NCBI GenBank assembly: GCA_946894095.1
Contig: OX335663.1
Coordinates: 930,001 to 994,000 of the forward strand
Source of the DNA: Incurvaria masculella
Taxonomy: Eukaryota > Arthropoda > Insecta > Lepidoptera > Incurvariidae
DNA: 64,000 nt
Direction: 5' to 3'
This document shows positions 1 through 9,944 of this stretch, piece after piece (within the stretch, counting starts at the first letter, position 1; each line of letters starts with the position of its first letter). The notes beneath the pieces were generated by a model. It did not search any database, had not been told where the DNA came from, and worked only from the letters and a program-made list of their open reading frames with translations. Made by a program: the position numbers and the translations under genes.

Positions 1-339
1 CGCAAGTTATAATAATTTAACACTCACTACTCACCCCTCTGGTAATGAAGCGTTATATTATGTAGCCTATAAGTTTTGAGTAGAATCAGGGTAGACGTAG
101 AAACAATCCGCATCTAAATCGAGTAATTGGTTCTCAAGTAATAAGTCTTTTATTCCATTGATCGCACCTTTGGAGATTTGGCGTGAGGCCAAGTAGTCCT
201 GTCCTGATAGTGACGTGATATACCATGCCGTACTTCGGTACAAATAGTAAAAGTAAGCGCCGCATAACAATTGTTTGGTTTAAAAATATGTGTTTGTATG
301 ATATATCATGCCCATTTTGAAACACTGACGGGGTTCTAC
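1..339. other. Unassigned flank, no gene seen
   Basis: AT-rich sequence. The short open frames here have no recognisable motif, no convincing splice sites and unrelated reading in both strands. I see nothing that supports a gene. Confidence 0.5.
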
Positions 340-500
340 TCACGGCGTTATTTGTGCGGAGCACGACGTTTCGAGCCAAACATTTGGCTCATCTTCTGGT
401 GAGCTCCCGTGCCCAGCGGCGGCCAGCGGGGAACTGTCAATTTGACGTGTTCCGCCGTTGACGAAGATTGTAGTTGTGGGTAGTCTGAATATCTTGAGCG
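340..500 (-). repeat. Dispersed ~160-bp repeat, copy A
   Basis: This block recurs in the same orientation at about 10620-10790 with only scattered differences, so it is an interspersed repeat. On the minus strand it reads as a short open tail ending near a DEPNVWLETS-like peptide. It contains the perfect palindrome GAGCCAAA/TTTGGCTC at about 373-390. On the minus strand the palindrome lies between GAT and GAAAC, an arrangement resembling the helix II region of a hammerhead ribozyme, but the preceding bases are not the canonical CUGAUGA. The homology with copy B stops just before the 69-bp array. It could be the end of a Penelope-like or other retroelement; the class is not settled. Confidence 0.65.
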
Positions 501-510
501 GCTTGTCTTG

Positions 511-1585
511 TCGGCCGGCGCCTGACGACGGACGGTATCCTGAGCGCTCTAGCAACGTGTGCGTTGTCCACAGAGGATGTCGGCCGGCGCCTGACCACGG
601 ACGGTATCCTGAGCGCTCTAGCAACGTGTGTGTTGTCCACAGAGGATGTCGGCCGGCGCCTGACCACGGACGGTATCCTGAGCGCTCTAGCAACGTGTGT
701 GTTGTCCACAGATTATGTCGGCCGGCGCCTGACCACGGACGGTATCCTGAGCGCTCTAGCAACGTGTGCGTTGTCCACAGAGGATGTCGGCCGGCGCCTG
801 ACCACGGACGGTATCCTGAACGCTCTAGCAACGTGTGCGTTGTCCACAGAGGATGTCGGCCGGCGCCTGACCACGGACGGTATCCTGAGCGCTCTAGCAA
901 CGTGTGTGTTGTCCACAGAGGATGTCGGCCGGCGCCTGACCACGGACGGTATCCTGAGCGCTCTAGCAACGTGTGCGTTGTCCACAGAGGATGTCGGCCG
1001 GCGCCTGACCACGGACGGTATCCTGAACGCTCTAGCAACGTGTGCGTTGTCCACAGAGGATGTCGGCCGGCGCCTGACCACGGACGGTATCCTGAGCGCT
1101 CTAGCAACGTGTGTGTTGTCCACAGAGGATGTCGGCCGGCGCCTGACCACGGACGGTATCCTGAGCGCTCTAGCAACGTGTGCGTTGTCCACAGAGGATG
1201 TCGGCCGGCGCCTGACCACGGACGGTATCCTGAACGCTCTAGCAACGTGTGCGTTGTCCACAGAGGATGTCGGCCGGCGCCTGACCACGGACGGTATCCT
1301 GAGCGCTCTAGCAACGTGTGCGTTGTCCACAGAGGATGTCGGCCGGCGCCTGACCACGGACGGTATCCTGAACGCTCTAGCAACGTGTGCGTTGTCCACA
1401 GAGGATGTCGGCCGGCGCCTGACCACGGACGGTATCCTGAACGCTCTAGCAACGTGTGCGTTGTCCACAGAGGATGTCGGCCGGCGCCTGACCACGGACG
1501 GTATCCTGAACGCTCTAGCAACGTGTGTGTTGTCCACAGAGGATGTCGGCCGGCGCCTGACCACGGACGGTATCCTGAGCGCTCT
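511..1585. repeat. 69-bp GC-rich minisatellite, 15.6 units
   Basis: Units begin with TCGGCCGGCGCC at 511 and then every 69 bases to 1546, where the last unit breaks off after about 40 bases. Because 69 is a multiple of three and a unit lacks stops in several frames, long open frames appear on both strands; these are a by-product of periodicity and should not be taken as genes. Variable sites (GAGCG/GAACG and GTGCG/GTGTG, plus a unique GATTATG in one unit) show a repeating three-unit pattern in the centre, which implies block duplication of 207 bp. The array is much richer in G+C than the flanks. Confidence 0.95.
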
Positions 1586-1643
1586 GGCCCGCCTGCGGCA
1601 CCGTTCCCCGCACCCCGCCCGCTCCCCCCGCACGCACCGAGCC
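1540..1643 (+). other. Possible exon at the end of the 69-bp array
   Basis: The last array unit runs into unique GC-rich sequence that ends at GCC|GTGAGT (donor at 1644), a strong splice donor. A candidate acceptor, TTGTCCACAG, lies just before 1540. The frame between them is open and would start in phase 1 and end in phase 0. The acceptor has a poor pyrimidine tract and the same CCACAG occurs in almost every repeat unit, so this may be chance. The peptide is Arg/Pro-rich and I do not recognise it. Confidence 0.2.
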
Positions 1644-1649
1644 GTGAGT

Positions 1650-2228
1650 ACTGCGACACGCTTTGTATCTGCTTTGTTTGATTGCACCGCCTTCAAGAGC
1701 ACACAAGGATTTTCAAGGTCAAGGTGCAGGGTGGCTCCATCAATAGTTTGCTTAAAACCATTCCGTAGGCATCTGCAGCCTAGGCGTAACGCTTGTTCGA
1801 TGCCAAACTTGTGCGCCTCTTTCCTTCTTTTGAGTCTAGTAAAACTCACTCCACGACACGCCGCCGCCGCGGCTGCCCGCAGGAGTAAAACGAAGAAAAA
1901 TCTAGCCATGCTCCGATATAGACACGAAAACATCGGGTCTAAGCTGCCAGGCAGGCAAAAAGACAGACAGACGCCAGAATTAATATTTAAAATTTTGAAG
2001 TGATGGTTCTTTGCGGACTTCCCTTTCGCTGGGGACTTCTCGGATATGAAATTAACTGAGAAAAGGCTAAACTTTGCGAAAGGAAATTGCTAAAGTCGTT
2101 TCCAACCAAAGAGTTGTCAAAGGAAGAAACAACGTTCTTCTGAAAAAAGTGTAATAAGTTTGACGGCTAAACGCGAGTTATAAATGACTTTTCGAAAAAT
2201 CGCTAAGATCATCGATGCCGCAGGTGTT
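1650..2228. other. Unassigned sequence
   Basis: No gene is supported. An open minus-strand frame that enters the 69-bp array continues here but has no recognisable domain. Confidence 0.4.
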
Positions 2229-2866
2229 ATTGAGGTCACGACATTTTTGGTCACGATAAGGTAAATGGCTGAATGTGGGTTCACAGGTTAGAGACCCTCT
2301 GATGCTAAATTTGTCGATCTGCTTGCGTCGTCGGTTCCGTTATCTAGATTGAATACATACAATAGATGTTGGTATATACAATGCGATTCAAATAAGAATA
2401 GGAAGCGGCTCGTGACCAACTTCACACGAATTTTCGCAGGAAAGTACGGTCAGCACGGGAAACATTTGCTTTAATATTAAAGGATGCTTGACGCTTTTTT
2501 CCATCCATAAAAATCGAGGGTGCGTGTACATGCGTTAGAGTTTCTTTATTTGTAGCGTTTATGCCTTGCCCGTGACAGCGACACTTGATAACACAGTGTA
2601 GGATGACATTGAGTGCCAGTCATAGAATATATAGTTACAGGAGTAGGGCAGCTGTTTTTTCTATCTGTGTTTATCTGTTTTCTGTGTATTCGTTATTATG
2701 TGTTGTCGAAATTTTTATTATATATTTTTTGTAGAATTCTTTTTAGTGAAGTGAAGTGAGGGTTTTATCAGTTTGATATTCAAAATGGCGGTGATCCCAT
2801 CCTATTCTCATTTGAATCGCATTGTACCTCCTGATGAATATAGTGATTGTCTAGAAATATTGAAAT
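2229..2866 (+). repeat. GAGGTCACGACA-type MITE, partial and interrupted
   Basis: The left end (GAGGTCACGACATTTTTGG, then GGTAAATGGCTGAA) matches the left arm of the complete copy at 6027-6572, and the interior (CTCCTGATGAATATAGTGA) matches about 6180-6200 of that copy. The two parts are separated by an insertion at 2377-2826. The right arm is absent. Confidence 0.7.
2377..2826. mobile_element. ~450-bp element with 26-bp terminal inverted repeats
   Basis: The ends are inverted repeats of 26 bases with one mismatch: TACAATGCGATTCAAA at the left (2377) and its complement ending at 2826. The element splits a MITE whose two halves flank it. It has no coding capacity, so it is a non-autonomous DNA transposon of unknown superfamily; any target duplication can only be TA or TAC. 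Confidence 0.65.
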
Positions 2867-2949
2867 GGCCGCCATTTTGGTAACCATTTTAACCGCCATT
2901 ATTTTGGACGCCCACTCCATGCATTCGAAAATCCGAACAGAGTGAGCAG

Positions 2950-3640
2950 TCTGACTTCTCACCTAAATTAGCGTTGACGGAACTTCGAAGTTACTTAAAA
3001 ACGTCAAACATCATGTTTACTACTTATTCCGTGGTTTTTTACTTCTTCAACCTGTCAAAGTCAAACTCGGCGCACCGATTTGTATGTAAACGCGGAGTCT
3101 AAACGGCAACGTCGACGTATTTAAGGAGGTTCCGACCCATACAATGTTTTTTTTACACAGAACGCAAAAAGTATTGCACTTTAAGGCACGAATTCGTCAA
3201 AAATATTAAATATAGCCATAGTAGTTGCAGCGAAAACATATTCACAATTTCAGGTTTAATGGTTTCGTTGTGATTGCCGATTAGAAGTTTTACACCGTTA
3301 GATGGCGCTGTTAAATAAAAATCGTATTTAAATAAATTGTAACAAAACCAATAATCCTGAAATTGTGAAATTGTTTTCGCGGCAAGTAATGTGACTATAT
3401 TCAACTTTTATTATTAATTCGTGGCTTAAAGTGCAATACTTTTTGCGTTATGTGCGCAAACAACTTTATATGAGTCGGAACAGCCTTAGCCGACCACGAC
3501 GGTGAGTAAGCTATTAAATCAAACTCGGACTCGCAAATGTTAGTTCGCTTAACGCCCACTGCGCGCGCTCTTCAATTTCTTAATACTTTTGAAAACGCCA
3601 GTCGATCGGTTTGCCGTAAACGCCAATTTAGGAGACAGCT
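2950..3640 (-). repeat. Foldback element, copy interrupted by a MITE
   Basis: Segments at 2950-3125 and 3500-3640 match, in order, parts of the foldback repeat at 51379-51842, for example CGGACTCGCAAATGTTAG and GGTTTGCCGTAAACGCC. Between them lies a separate inverted-repeat element (3129-3481). No protein is encoded. Confidence 0.65.
3129..3481. mobile_element. 353-bp foldback MITE with ~65-bp arms
   Basis: The left arm begins GGTTCCGACCCATACAATG and the right arm ends with GAGTCGGAAC. The arms share GCAAAAAGTATTGCACTTTAA and its complement, and remain complementary over about 65 bases. It sits inside another foldback repeat. Class II non-autonomous element, superfamily unknown. Confidence 0.75.
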
Positions 3641-3951
3641 GGGACTACGAGGAGCTACAATACAGCATCGCATCTTTTATTTTACAAGCCTGGAAGTTCA
3701 AAAGACGTTTCATCTCAGCTTATTGCGATTTTAAAGGGAGTACCCCACCTACTTAATATTAATTTTTCGCTTCAAGTCTCGCGTAAATTTAACTCGGCCC
3801 GTTACAACGCCAGCGAACCGCGAAGGGGACCCAAGTTTCTAACGTAATGAGTTGCTTTCGATATTCGACAGGATTTAAAGTCGCTCGCGGAAAGCTCCTC
3901 TCGTAACGAGCTTTTTGATTGGGGATCTCTGCAGCAGGATACCTACGTCGT

Positions 3952-4516
3952 CCTTTAAGGTCATCCCGCTCAACTCCCCATACAAACAGGGAAAGAAGAT
4001 CACGCCCATATTTCTTGTCAGAGATCCCAAATTTTGCTCAAAATAGCTTTATTTGATCGAACTAGATGTCTGATGACCGTTGGCATTGTAAAATTGTGTT
4101 TGGTTAGTTTGAAACTAAAAGTTCCGTCCGATTCCGAAAGTTCGAATTTTTCGCGCGTTTTATACGATAAATTTTGAGGTGGATTATGCAATGATAAAGT
4201 AAGAACATCTAAAAAAAATTGTCATCAGACATAGCTTATTTAATCAAGATTTATAATCTATTTGGTTTTTGTTGGATTTTTTAATACAGCGGTCGTGGTT
4301 TACTTTTAGCTATAAGTCGTCTTATAATTAAAATTTTCGTAAATCTTACCAAATCATACACTATGCACATTGTCTTTTTTGTGGACATGTTGCATCTTCC
4401 TCATAACGAAGCCAGTCTTATTCTTTGAAAAAGAGAAGGTCCCAGAGCGCAACAGCACGGTTTTGTACCGAGCCCGCGAATGAGTTAGTCCCGTCGGGTT
4501 GGGCCACCTTAAGGCT
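3952..4516 (+). mobile_element. CCTTAAGGTGG-type MITE, copy 1 (~560 bp)
   Basis: A full-length relative lies at 11291-11842. The ends are inverted (left CCTTTAAGGTCATCCCGCTC, right GGGTTGGGCCACCTTAAGG). The two copies share long interior stretches such as AAAATAGCTTTATTTGATCG. No coding capacity. Confidence 0.75.
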
Positions 4517-4826
4517 CCATATGACGCCAACCTCCAATATTCTGGACTTATTTTTATTTTATCTCAGCGTCGGTTAAGAGTGAACACCCCTAGAAAAATT
4601 AGTATATGAAATTTTAGACTATTATCTAGTGTATGACCGCCGAACGGTTTTAATTGATTGCTTATATTCTTTAAAAAATATATGTTTTACTAAGTCTTTA
4701 CGCCGGCGGTTGGAAAACATAAATGATTTTAACAATTATCTCTTTTGTAGTGCAAGACCACATAATTATCTAGTGAATAAGCGTGAAACATAAATTAATT
4801 CACTTTAAAAAGTAGACTTTGCAGAT

Positions 4827-5127
4827 AAAAAAACCGGCCAAGTGCGAGTCGGACTCGCACACGAAGGGTTTCGTACCATCGTAAAAAAAAACAAAAAAAT
4901 CGCGTTTTTTGTATGGGAGCCCCCTTTAATTTTAATTATTTTTTAATCTTACCTACACACTCTGTGAACATTTCAGCTGTCTACCTGTTACGGTTACTGA
5001 GATACAGCCCTGTGACAGACGGACAGACGGACGGACGGACGGACGGACGGATGGACGGACGTACGGACAGCGGAGGCTTAGTAATAGGGTTCCGTTTTCA
5101 CCCTTTGGGTACGGAACCCTAAAAAAA
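4827..5127 (+). repeat. ACGG-family interspersed repeat, copy 1 (full)
   Basis: First of at least twelve copies in this window. The family order is: AAAACCGGCCAAGTGCGAG; GACTCGCACACGAAGGGTTCCG; a T-rich part; ACACTCTGTGAA.ATTTCAGCTG; GAGATACAGCCCTGTGACAG; an (ACGG)n microsatellite of varying length; then AGCGGAGGCTTAGTAATAGGGTTCCG-type sequence ending GGTACGGAACCCTAAAAA. The two ends share GGGTTCCGTACC-like sequence in inverted orientation. I see no Pol III boxes or ORF. I recognise it as a common lepidopteran repeat but cannot place it in a class. Here it has an ACGG run at about 5020-5060. Confidence 0.9.
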
Positions 5128-5448
5128 TTTCGCTCGTCTGAAAACGATTTTGATACGCATACAACAATGAACCCTAACGCAAACTCGCTGCTTCCGGAGG
5201 TCGCCATGATCGTTTGTTTGCCGAACGCTGGACTCAGTTGGAGCCTTAAACGATAATTGCCGAGGAAAATCGGCTGACTTTATTGTTACGAAGTTAGGTA
5301 TTCGATCCTTGTGTTGACCTAAATATCCAAAAATGCCAGCAAGGTTTGGCGACAGCTGTCACCTTTCGGTCCGTTGGCAATTTCGCTTGGAAGAAACGCG
5401 TTTTGTCGATTTTGCCTCAAGGGACTTATTAGGAATCTAGCTGTCGTA

Positions 5449-5870
5449 TTCAGAGTGGGCGGACAAACTTTAGTGCGCGGATTGTTGCCGGACTAAACCG
5501 GTTTTTTAGGGTTCCGTACCCGAAGGGTGAAATCGGAACCCTATTACTAAGCCTCCGCTGTCCGTCCGTCCGTCCGTCCGTCCGTCCGTCCGTCCGTCTG
5601 TCACAGGGCTGTATCTCATGAACCGTAATAGGTAGGCAGCTGAAATTTTCACAGAGTGTGTATTATTTTTGCCGCTGTAACAACAAATAGGTAACATTTA
5701 AGAATAATAAGAATTAAAGGGGGTCCCCATGCAAAAAACATGATTTTTTTGTGTTAAATCTTGTTCGATGTTACGGAACCCTTCGTGTGCGAGCCCGACT
5801 CGTACTTGGCCGGTTTTTTTATGGATAGTTCCACCAGTAGTCCGGTGCTAATCCCGTTCTAAATTTTAAC
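5449..5870. repeat. GGGCGGAC-type short repeat split by an ACGG repeat
   Basis: The parts at 5449-5500 and 5822-5870 match consecutive parts of an uninterrupted copy at about 46118-46220 (ATTCAGAGTGGGCGGAC, then TAGTCCGGTG.TAATCC). An ACGG-family repeat occupies 5502-5820 between them, which fixes the order of insertion. Confidence 0.7.
5502..5820 (-). repeat. ACGG-family repeat, copy 2 (full, minus)
   Basis: Full-length minus-strand copy with (CCGT)n at about 5563-5600. It lies inside another repeat. Both outer edges carry CCGGTTTTTT, which may be a target duplication or part of the element. Confidence 0.9.
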
Positions 5871-6026
5871 CTTAGATGACATCTAAGGTTTTAACCGGTT
5901 CACTCTGAATGCGACTGTAGATGTTGGATACGTAGAATTGATCGTGTGAAAGGCACATACTAACCTACGCTTGTTTTCTAATAATATTTTTGATTGACCC
6001 ATACATAGAATTCTTGAAATATTCCG

Positions 6027-6572
6027 GGAGGTCACGACATTTTTGGTCACGATAAGGTAAATGGCTGAATCTGGGTTCATATGTTAGAGATCAACCCTCT
6101 GATGCTAAATATGTCGGTCTGCCCGTCCCAAGTGGTTGCGTTTTCTAGATTGGCTATATTAAATAGATGCTGGTATGTACCTGCTGATGAATATACTGAT
6201 TATCTGGAAACATTGATACCTATTAATTATACAACAATAACCAGATGGTTACTTACTCAAATACTTAAATATACCTAAAGTTATATCTGTAACCTAAATC
6301 GCCTATAACTACTAAATGCAACCAAAGATTTGTTCAGTTTTTGTATTGCTAAGCAAGTATGTATTGATACTTTCGTGCTTCGTCATTTGCATCCATTTAC
6401 CTTATCATATGTATTTTTTGTCACCATAACTAATTTTTCAGGCGCCTTATCTACGTAACGCAACCACTCGGAACAGGCAGACTGACACATTTAGCGTCAG
6501 AGTGTTGTACTTTATCCCGTGAACCCAGTTTCAGCCATTTACGTTATCGTTACCATTTTTGTCGCGACCTCC
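6027..6572 (+). mobile_element. GGAGGTCACGACA-type MITE, complete copy (~545 bp)
   Basis: The left arm (GGAGGTCACGACATTTTTGG, GGTAAATGGCTGAATC, GGGTTCA) and the right arm (TGAACCCAGTTTCAGCCATT, TTTTGTCGCGACCTCC) are inverted repeats of about 55 bases. The interior also has inverted matches (AAGTGGTTGCGTT and AACGCAACCACT). No ORF of interest. Relatives lie at 2229 and 26185. Confidence 0.85.
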
Positions 6573-6793
6573 TAGTCTATAAGTATTCTTTTTACTTACA
6601 CACAACTTTATCATTTGTTTATTGTACCCCTCAGTTGAGCTACACGACCTCTCGTGCCTTTGGTCATGAAGTTTCTCTGTTGCCCGGCTGACCAAAACTT
6701 CTGTCTTTCAAGTTAAGCATATATAATCCAAGCTAAATAATGTACTTATTCTACTTAAAATAAGTTGGTGGCTGGAAAGTTCCTTGCATGCAC

Positions 6794-7118
6794 TTTTTAG
6801 GGTTGCGTACCCAAAGGGTGCCAACGGAACCTTATTACTAAGCGTCCGCTCTCCGTCCGTCCGTCCGTCCGTCCGTCCGTCCGTCCATCTGTCACAAGGC
6901 TGTATCTCAGTAACCGTAACAGATAGACAGCTGAAGTTTTCACAGAGTATATATTTATTTTGCCGCTATAATAATATAAGAATATAATATAGATAAGATT
7001 AAAAAATAATTAAAATTAAAGGGGGGCCCCATACAAAAACCCTGAATTTCTGTATTCAATATCTTACGATGGTACGGAACCCTTCGTGTGCGAGTGCAAC
7101 TCTCACTTGTCTTTTTGT
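6794..7118 (-). repeat. ACGG-family repeat, copy 3 (minus)
   Basis: Near full-length; CCGT run at about 6857-6890. The terminal GGCCGGTTTT end is degraded. Confidence 0.88.
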
Positions 7119-7721
7119 TTCGGAACTATAAACGAAAAAAAAAATATATATATATAAATAAATAAATAAGTGTTGTGATATAGACGCATCAGCTTAAAGC
7201 TGCTAGCCTATCAATAATAATACAATAATAATAATAATATAATATTGTGCGTTTGGCGGATGGGAGCTACACGGGGAAAATGATCGGGCGACACTTTCGT
7301 GTCACAGACCTATCAAGTGATTTACGGTCGAAACGATATAACTGTCACTGTCATCGCTTGTCTTTTTCTTCGTGATAAAGAAGACAGGAATTTGTGTCAA
7401 CCTTCCGGCAGTAATGCGTTAGGACCTCAGTTAGGACTTTGGTTAGTACTGAAATGATCTACAACCAGTGTGCGTCAATTTTATTAAAATAGGCGAATCT
7501 CGTCGCTTGTAAAATATTAATCCGTCCGACTTTGAAGTATTTTTTGAGATATTGTTTTTTAATATGTGGATTTGAAAATTAAATAATACAACAACAAGTA
7601 GATCTGAATGCATTTGTGCAAACTTTTTTTAATGTGGTACCAGTCGGCTAGCCAATTCAAACGTAAGTTTCATTATTAAAACGTATTATATCGAACAATT
7701 CAATAGGTAAACATACATAGA
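7119..7721. other. Unassigned, low-complexity patches
   Basis: AT-rich. Contains (TA)n/(TAAA)n at about 7138-7170 and TAA-rich sequence at about 7214-7245. No gene seen. Confidence 0.5.
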
Positions 7722-7920
7722 TTTTTAGATTTCCGTAACCAAAGGGTGTCAAACGGAACACTTTTAATAAGTCTCCACTATCCGTCCGTCCGTCCGCCCG
7801 TCCGTTCCCTCTTTAACAACAAATGGAAAAAATAAAAAATATTCAAGAAACGTGATTATGCAAGAAACGTTAACGAATAACCCTTCGATTGCGAGTACGA
7901 CTCGCTCTTGACTAGTTTTT
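7722..7920 (-). repeat. ACGG-family repeat, copy 4 (diverged, minus)
   Basis: Diverged and internally shortened: CCAAAGGGTGTCAAACGGAAC at the left, CCGT run at about 7783-7800, and a degenerate GCGAGTACGACTCGC end. Confidence 0.75.
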
Positions 7921-8084
7921 AGATGTCCGTTAGCTTCTATTTCCTGAGTGTGTTCTGTAAAAAACCCAACCGCCGTAAAAATGCCAACCCTCACCCAAAT
8001 AATCTGGGTGTCAGCAGTGATACAATGAAAACTTAGGAGCAAAATGCGAACACCTCCTTAGCCAGCGAATGTTCGTAATTCTAC

Positions 8085-8389
8085 TAAAAAAACCGGCCAA
8101 GTGCGAGTCGAACTCGCCCACGAAGGGTTCCGTACCATCGTACAAGATTTAACACAAAAAATCACGTTTTTTTGTATGGGACCGCCCTTTTTTTTTTTTT
8201 TAACACGCTTTTATTAGCTTGGGTTGTATCTATGTAACGGAATCTTTGAACTTATTATTTTATTTATTATTATTTTATTTTACCTATTTGTTGGTATGCG
8301 GCAAAAAAAATACACACTCTGTGAAAATTTCAGTTGCCTATCGTACCGAACCGTAATGGTTCATGAGATACAGCCCTGGGACAGACGGA
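8085..8389 (+). repeat. ACGG-family repeat, copy 5, truncated at its microsatellite
   Basis: Begins AAAAAAACCGGCCAAGTGCG and runs to GGGACAGACGGAC, where it changes directly into a SINE that lacks its own first ~50 bases. The last third of the family is missing. Confidence 0.85.
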
Positions 8390-8750
8390 CCAGAGACCTG
8401 GGTTCAATACCGACATGCACCACTGTCTTTCTCTTTCCGAGTTCGATAAGTGCATTTCGTTACGAATGCGAGCTGCTCCATGGTTCGGAATCCATGTAAA
8501 ACTGTAGGTCCCCTTCCCCTACTAGGTGGTAGGGTTTAAGCCCGCCCGGGTTGGTACCATCGCATTGGATGAAAAGATGGTCGAAGCGGCAATGAAAAAT
8601 TGTCCGTGTTTTCCATCCAGCTCAATGTAGCCGTGCTCATAAAGGGAAGGTCCTGGCATGGCACCAAATTCCTTCGGGAATGAGGTGTATTGGGCTAATA
8701 TCATAACGGTAGTTGTGTGGTATTAGCCATCCATGTCAGGTTGCATAAAA
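8389..8750 (+). repeat. tRNA-headed SINE, 5' truncated
   Basis: Retains the tRNA B-box region (CCTGGGTTCAATACC), the family-specific body (TACTAGGTGGTAGGGTTTAA; GGATGAAAAGATGGTCGAAG) and the tail (TATTAGCCATCCATGTCAGG). The A-box part is missing because the element joins an ACGG repeat. Full relatives are at 32499 (plus), 18261 and 19186 (minus). Confidence 0.88.
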
Positions 8751-9048
8751 CAAATATAATTATGAGTCCTAATTTAAAATATTTTTCGTAGTAATACATG
8801 CTTAGTTCTGTCCCTCTCTCTTATGCTTTTTCGAAGAAATGTGATATATGTTATGTTTTGTATTTTTTCCTACATTTAAAGTAGTTTTATTTTTTTACGT
8901 TCCCAGAACAACTATGTACTTGAATGCTGTGTTCACCTATAATAAGTGCTCACACCGTGCGAGAGCAATACTCTATTCTTGGAGTATATTTGATGCATAT
9001 ACATATGAAACTATTATATAGTGTGCCATAATATAAATAAATAAATAA
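8751..9048. other. AT-rich spacer ending in AAAT repeats
   Basis: No gene. Ends in an (AAAT)n run at about 9028-9050, of the kind left by LINE tails. Confidence 0.45.
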
Positions 9049-9290
9049 ATAATCGACCGTAAAGCAAGGACACGTTTATTAAAGAAAGAGCCCTGTACAA
9101 AGAACTACTTTACGAATATACTGCAAGGCTGGACCCGAACCAGCAAAACATACCATTCGCGGGTATTGCGTCTACCAATTACGCTTTATACCCATAATTT
9201 GGAATTCTCCTACAGTCACTCCTTCCGTAAATATTACCTCCTACTAACACAGTGTTTAAGATTACATCTACATACATTAAGTCCTTCCGT
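9049..9290 (-). repeat. Second tRNA-like SINE family, copy 1
   Basis: Matches 38579-38815 over about 230 bases (AAGGACACGTTTATT, GAACTACTTTACGAATATAC, GGAATTCTCCTACAGTC). On the minus strand both copies contain a tRNA-like stretch around ACCCGCGAATGGTATG and GGTTCGGGTCCAGCC, which resembles a B box. Short, non-coding. Confidence 0.65.
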
Positions 9291-9944
9291 GTGAATAAAT
9301 GCGCCTTGCAAACGGCTTGCAATTTATACTTCTTGCTACATATGTCACGTTCTTGTGCGGGGTCAGTACGCAGGTAGCTTCGCTCAATCATATTCAACAG
9401 TGTTTCCGTTTAATGGGAGTTGTTATCGCTAAACGTGAAGTTCATTTAGCAGAATATTCACGTTACGAAAGCCTGGATAATTTTAACGATTATGTGAAGA
9501 GTTTGTAAGTCTTAAAATTGCTCGGTTTCAGCTCATAAACTTTTCTTTTATGCTGGGTTTGTGATATTTTAGGGTAACCCTTAAGATTTAGCTCTCTCTT
9601 GTTCACTAATTAGTTGGATACCCTGCAAAAAGTGTCTATACGATGTAATTTTATCCCTTAACAGAGTTTCGTTTTATTTTGCCTATTTTATAATTTGAAC
9701 TATACATACTCACGGTGATTTTATTTCTAAATTTTGAAATTGTTCCCAATTAGAATTGAAACGAAAATGTTCCCTATACTTTTTAAGAAATGTTGAATTG
9801 TATTTATGATTAATGTGTGGTGTTGAATTATTGTATTGTTTAATGTATTGTTTGAAATTGAATTGTGATTGAAATGTTCTCATACTAAACGGTGTTAACG
9901 AACTATGAAATAAATAAATAAATATTTATTTTAATCAAAACTTA
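9291..9944. other. Unassigned AT-rich sequence
   Basis: No gene. An AAATAAATAAATAAAT run at about 9908-9930 suggests the 3' end of an old retroelement. Confidence 0.45.

Noticed and set aside
511..1585. CRISPR array
   Set aside because: Direct tandem units without unique spacers, in a eukaryotic window; it is a minisatellite.
340..2003. Long open frames of 400-480 residues on both strands across the 69-bp array
   Set aside because: They arise because the repeat length is a multiple of three and lacks stops; several frames on both strands are open at once and none has a recognised domain.
8522..8704. A ~60-residue protein repeated at 8522, 19226 and 32673
   Set aside because: It is the translation of the SINE body and appears wherever that SINE is well preserved.
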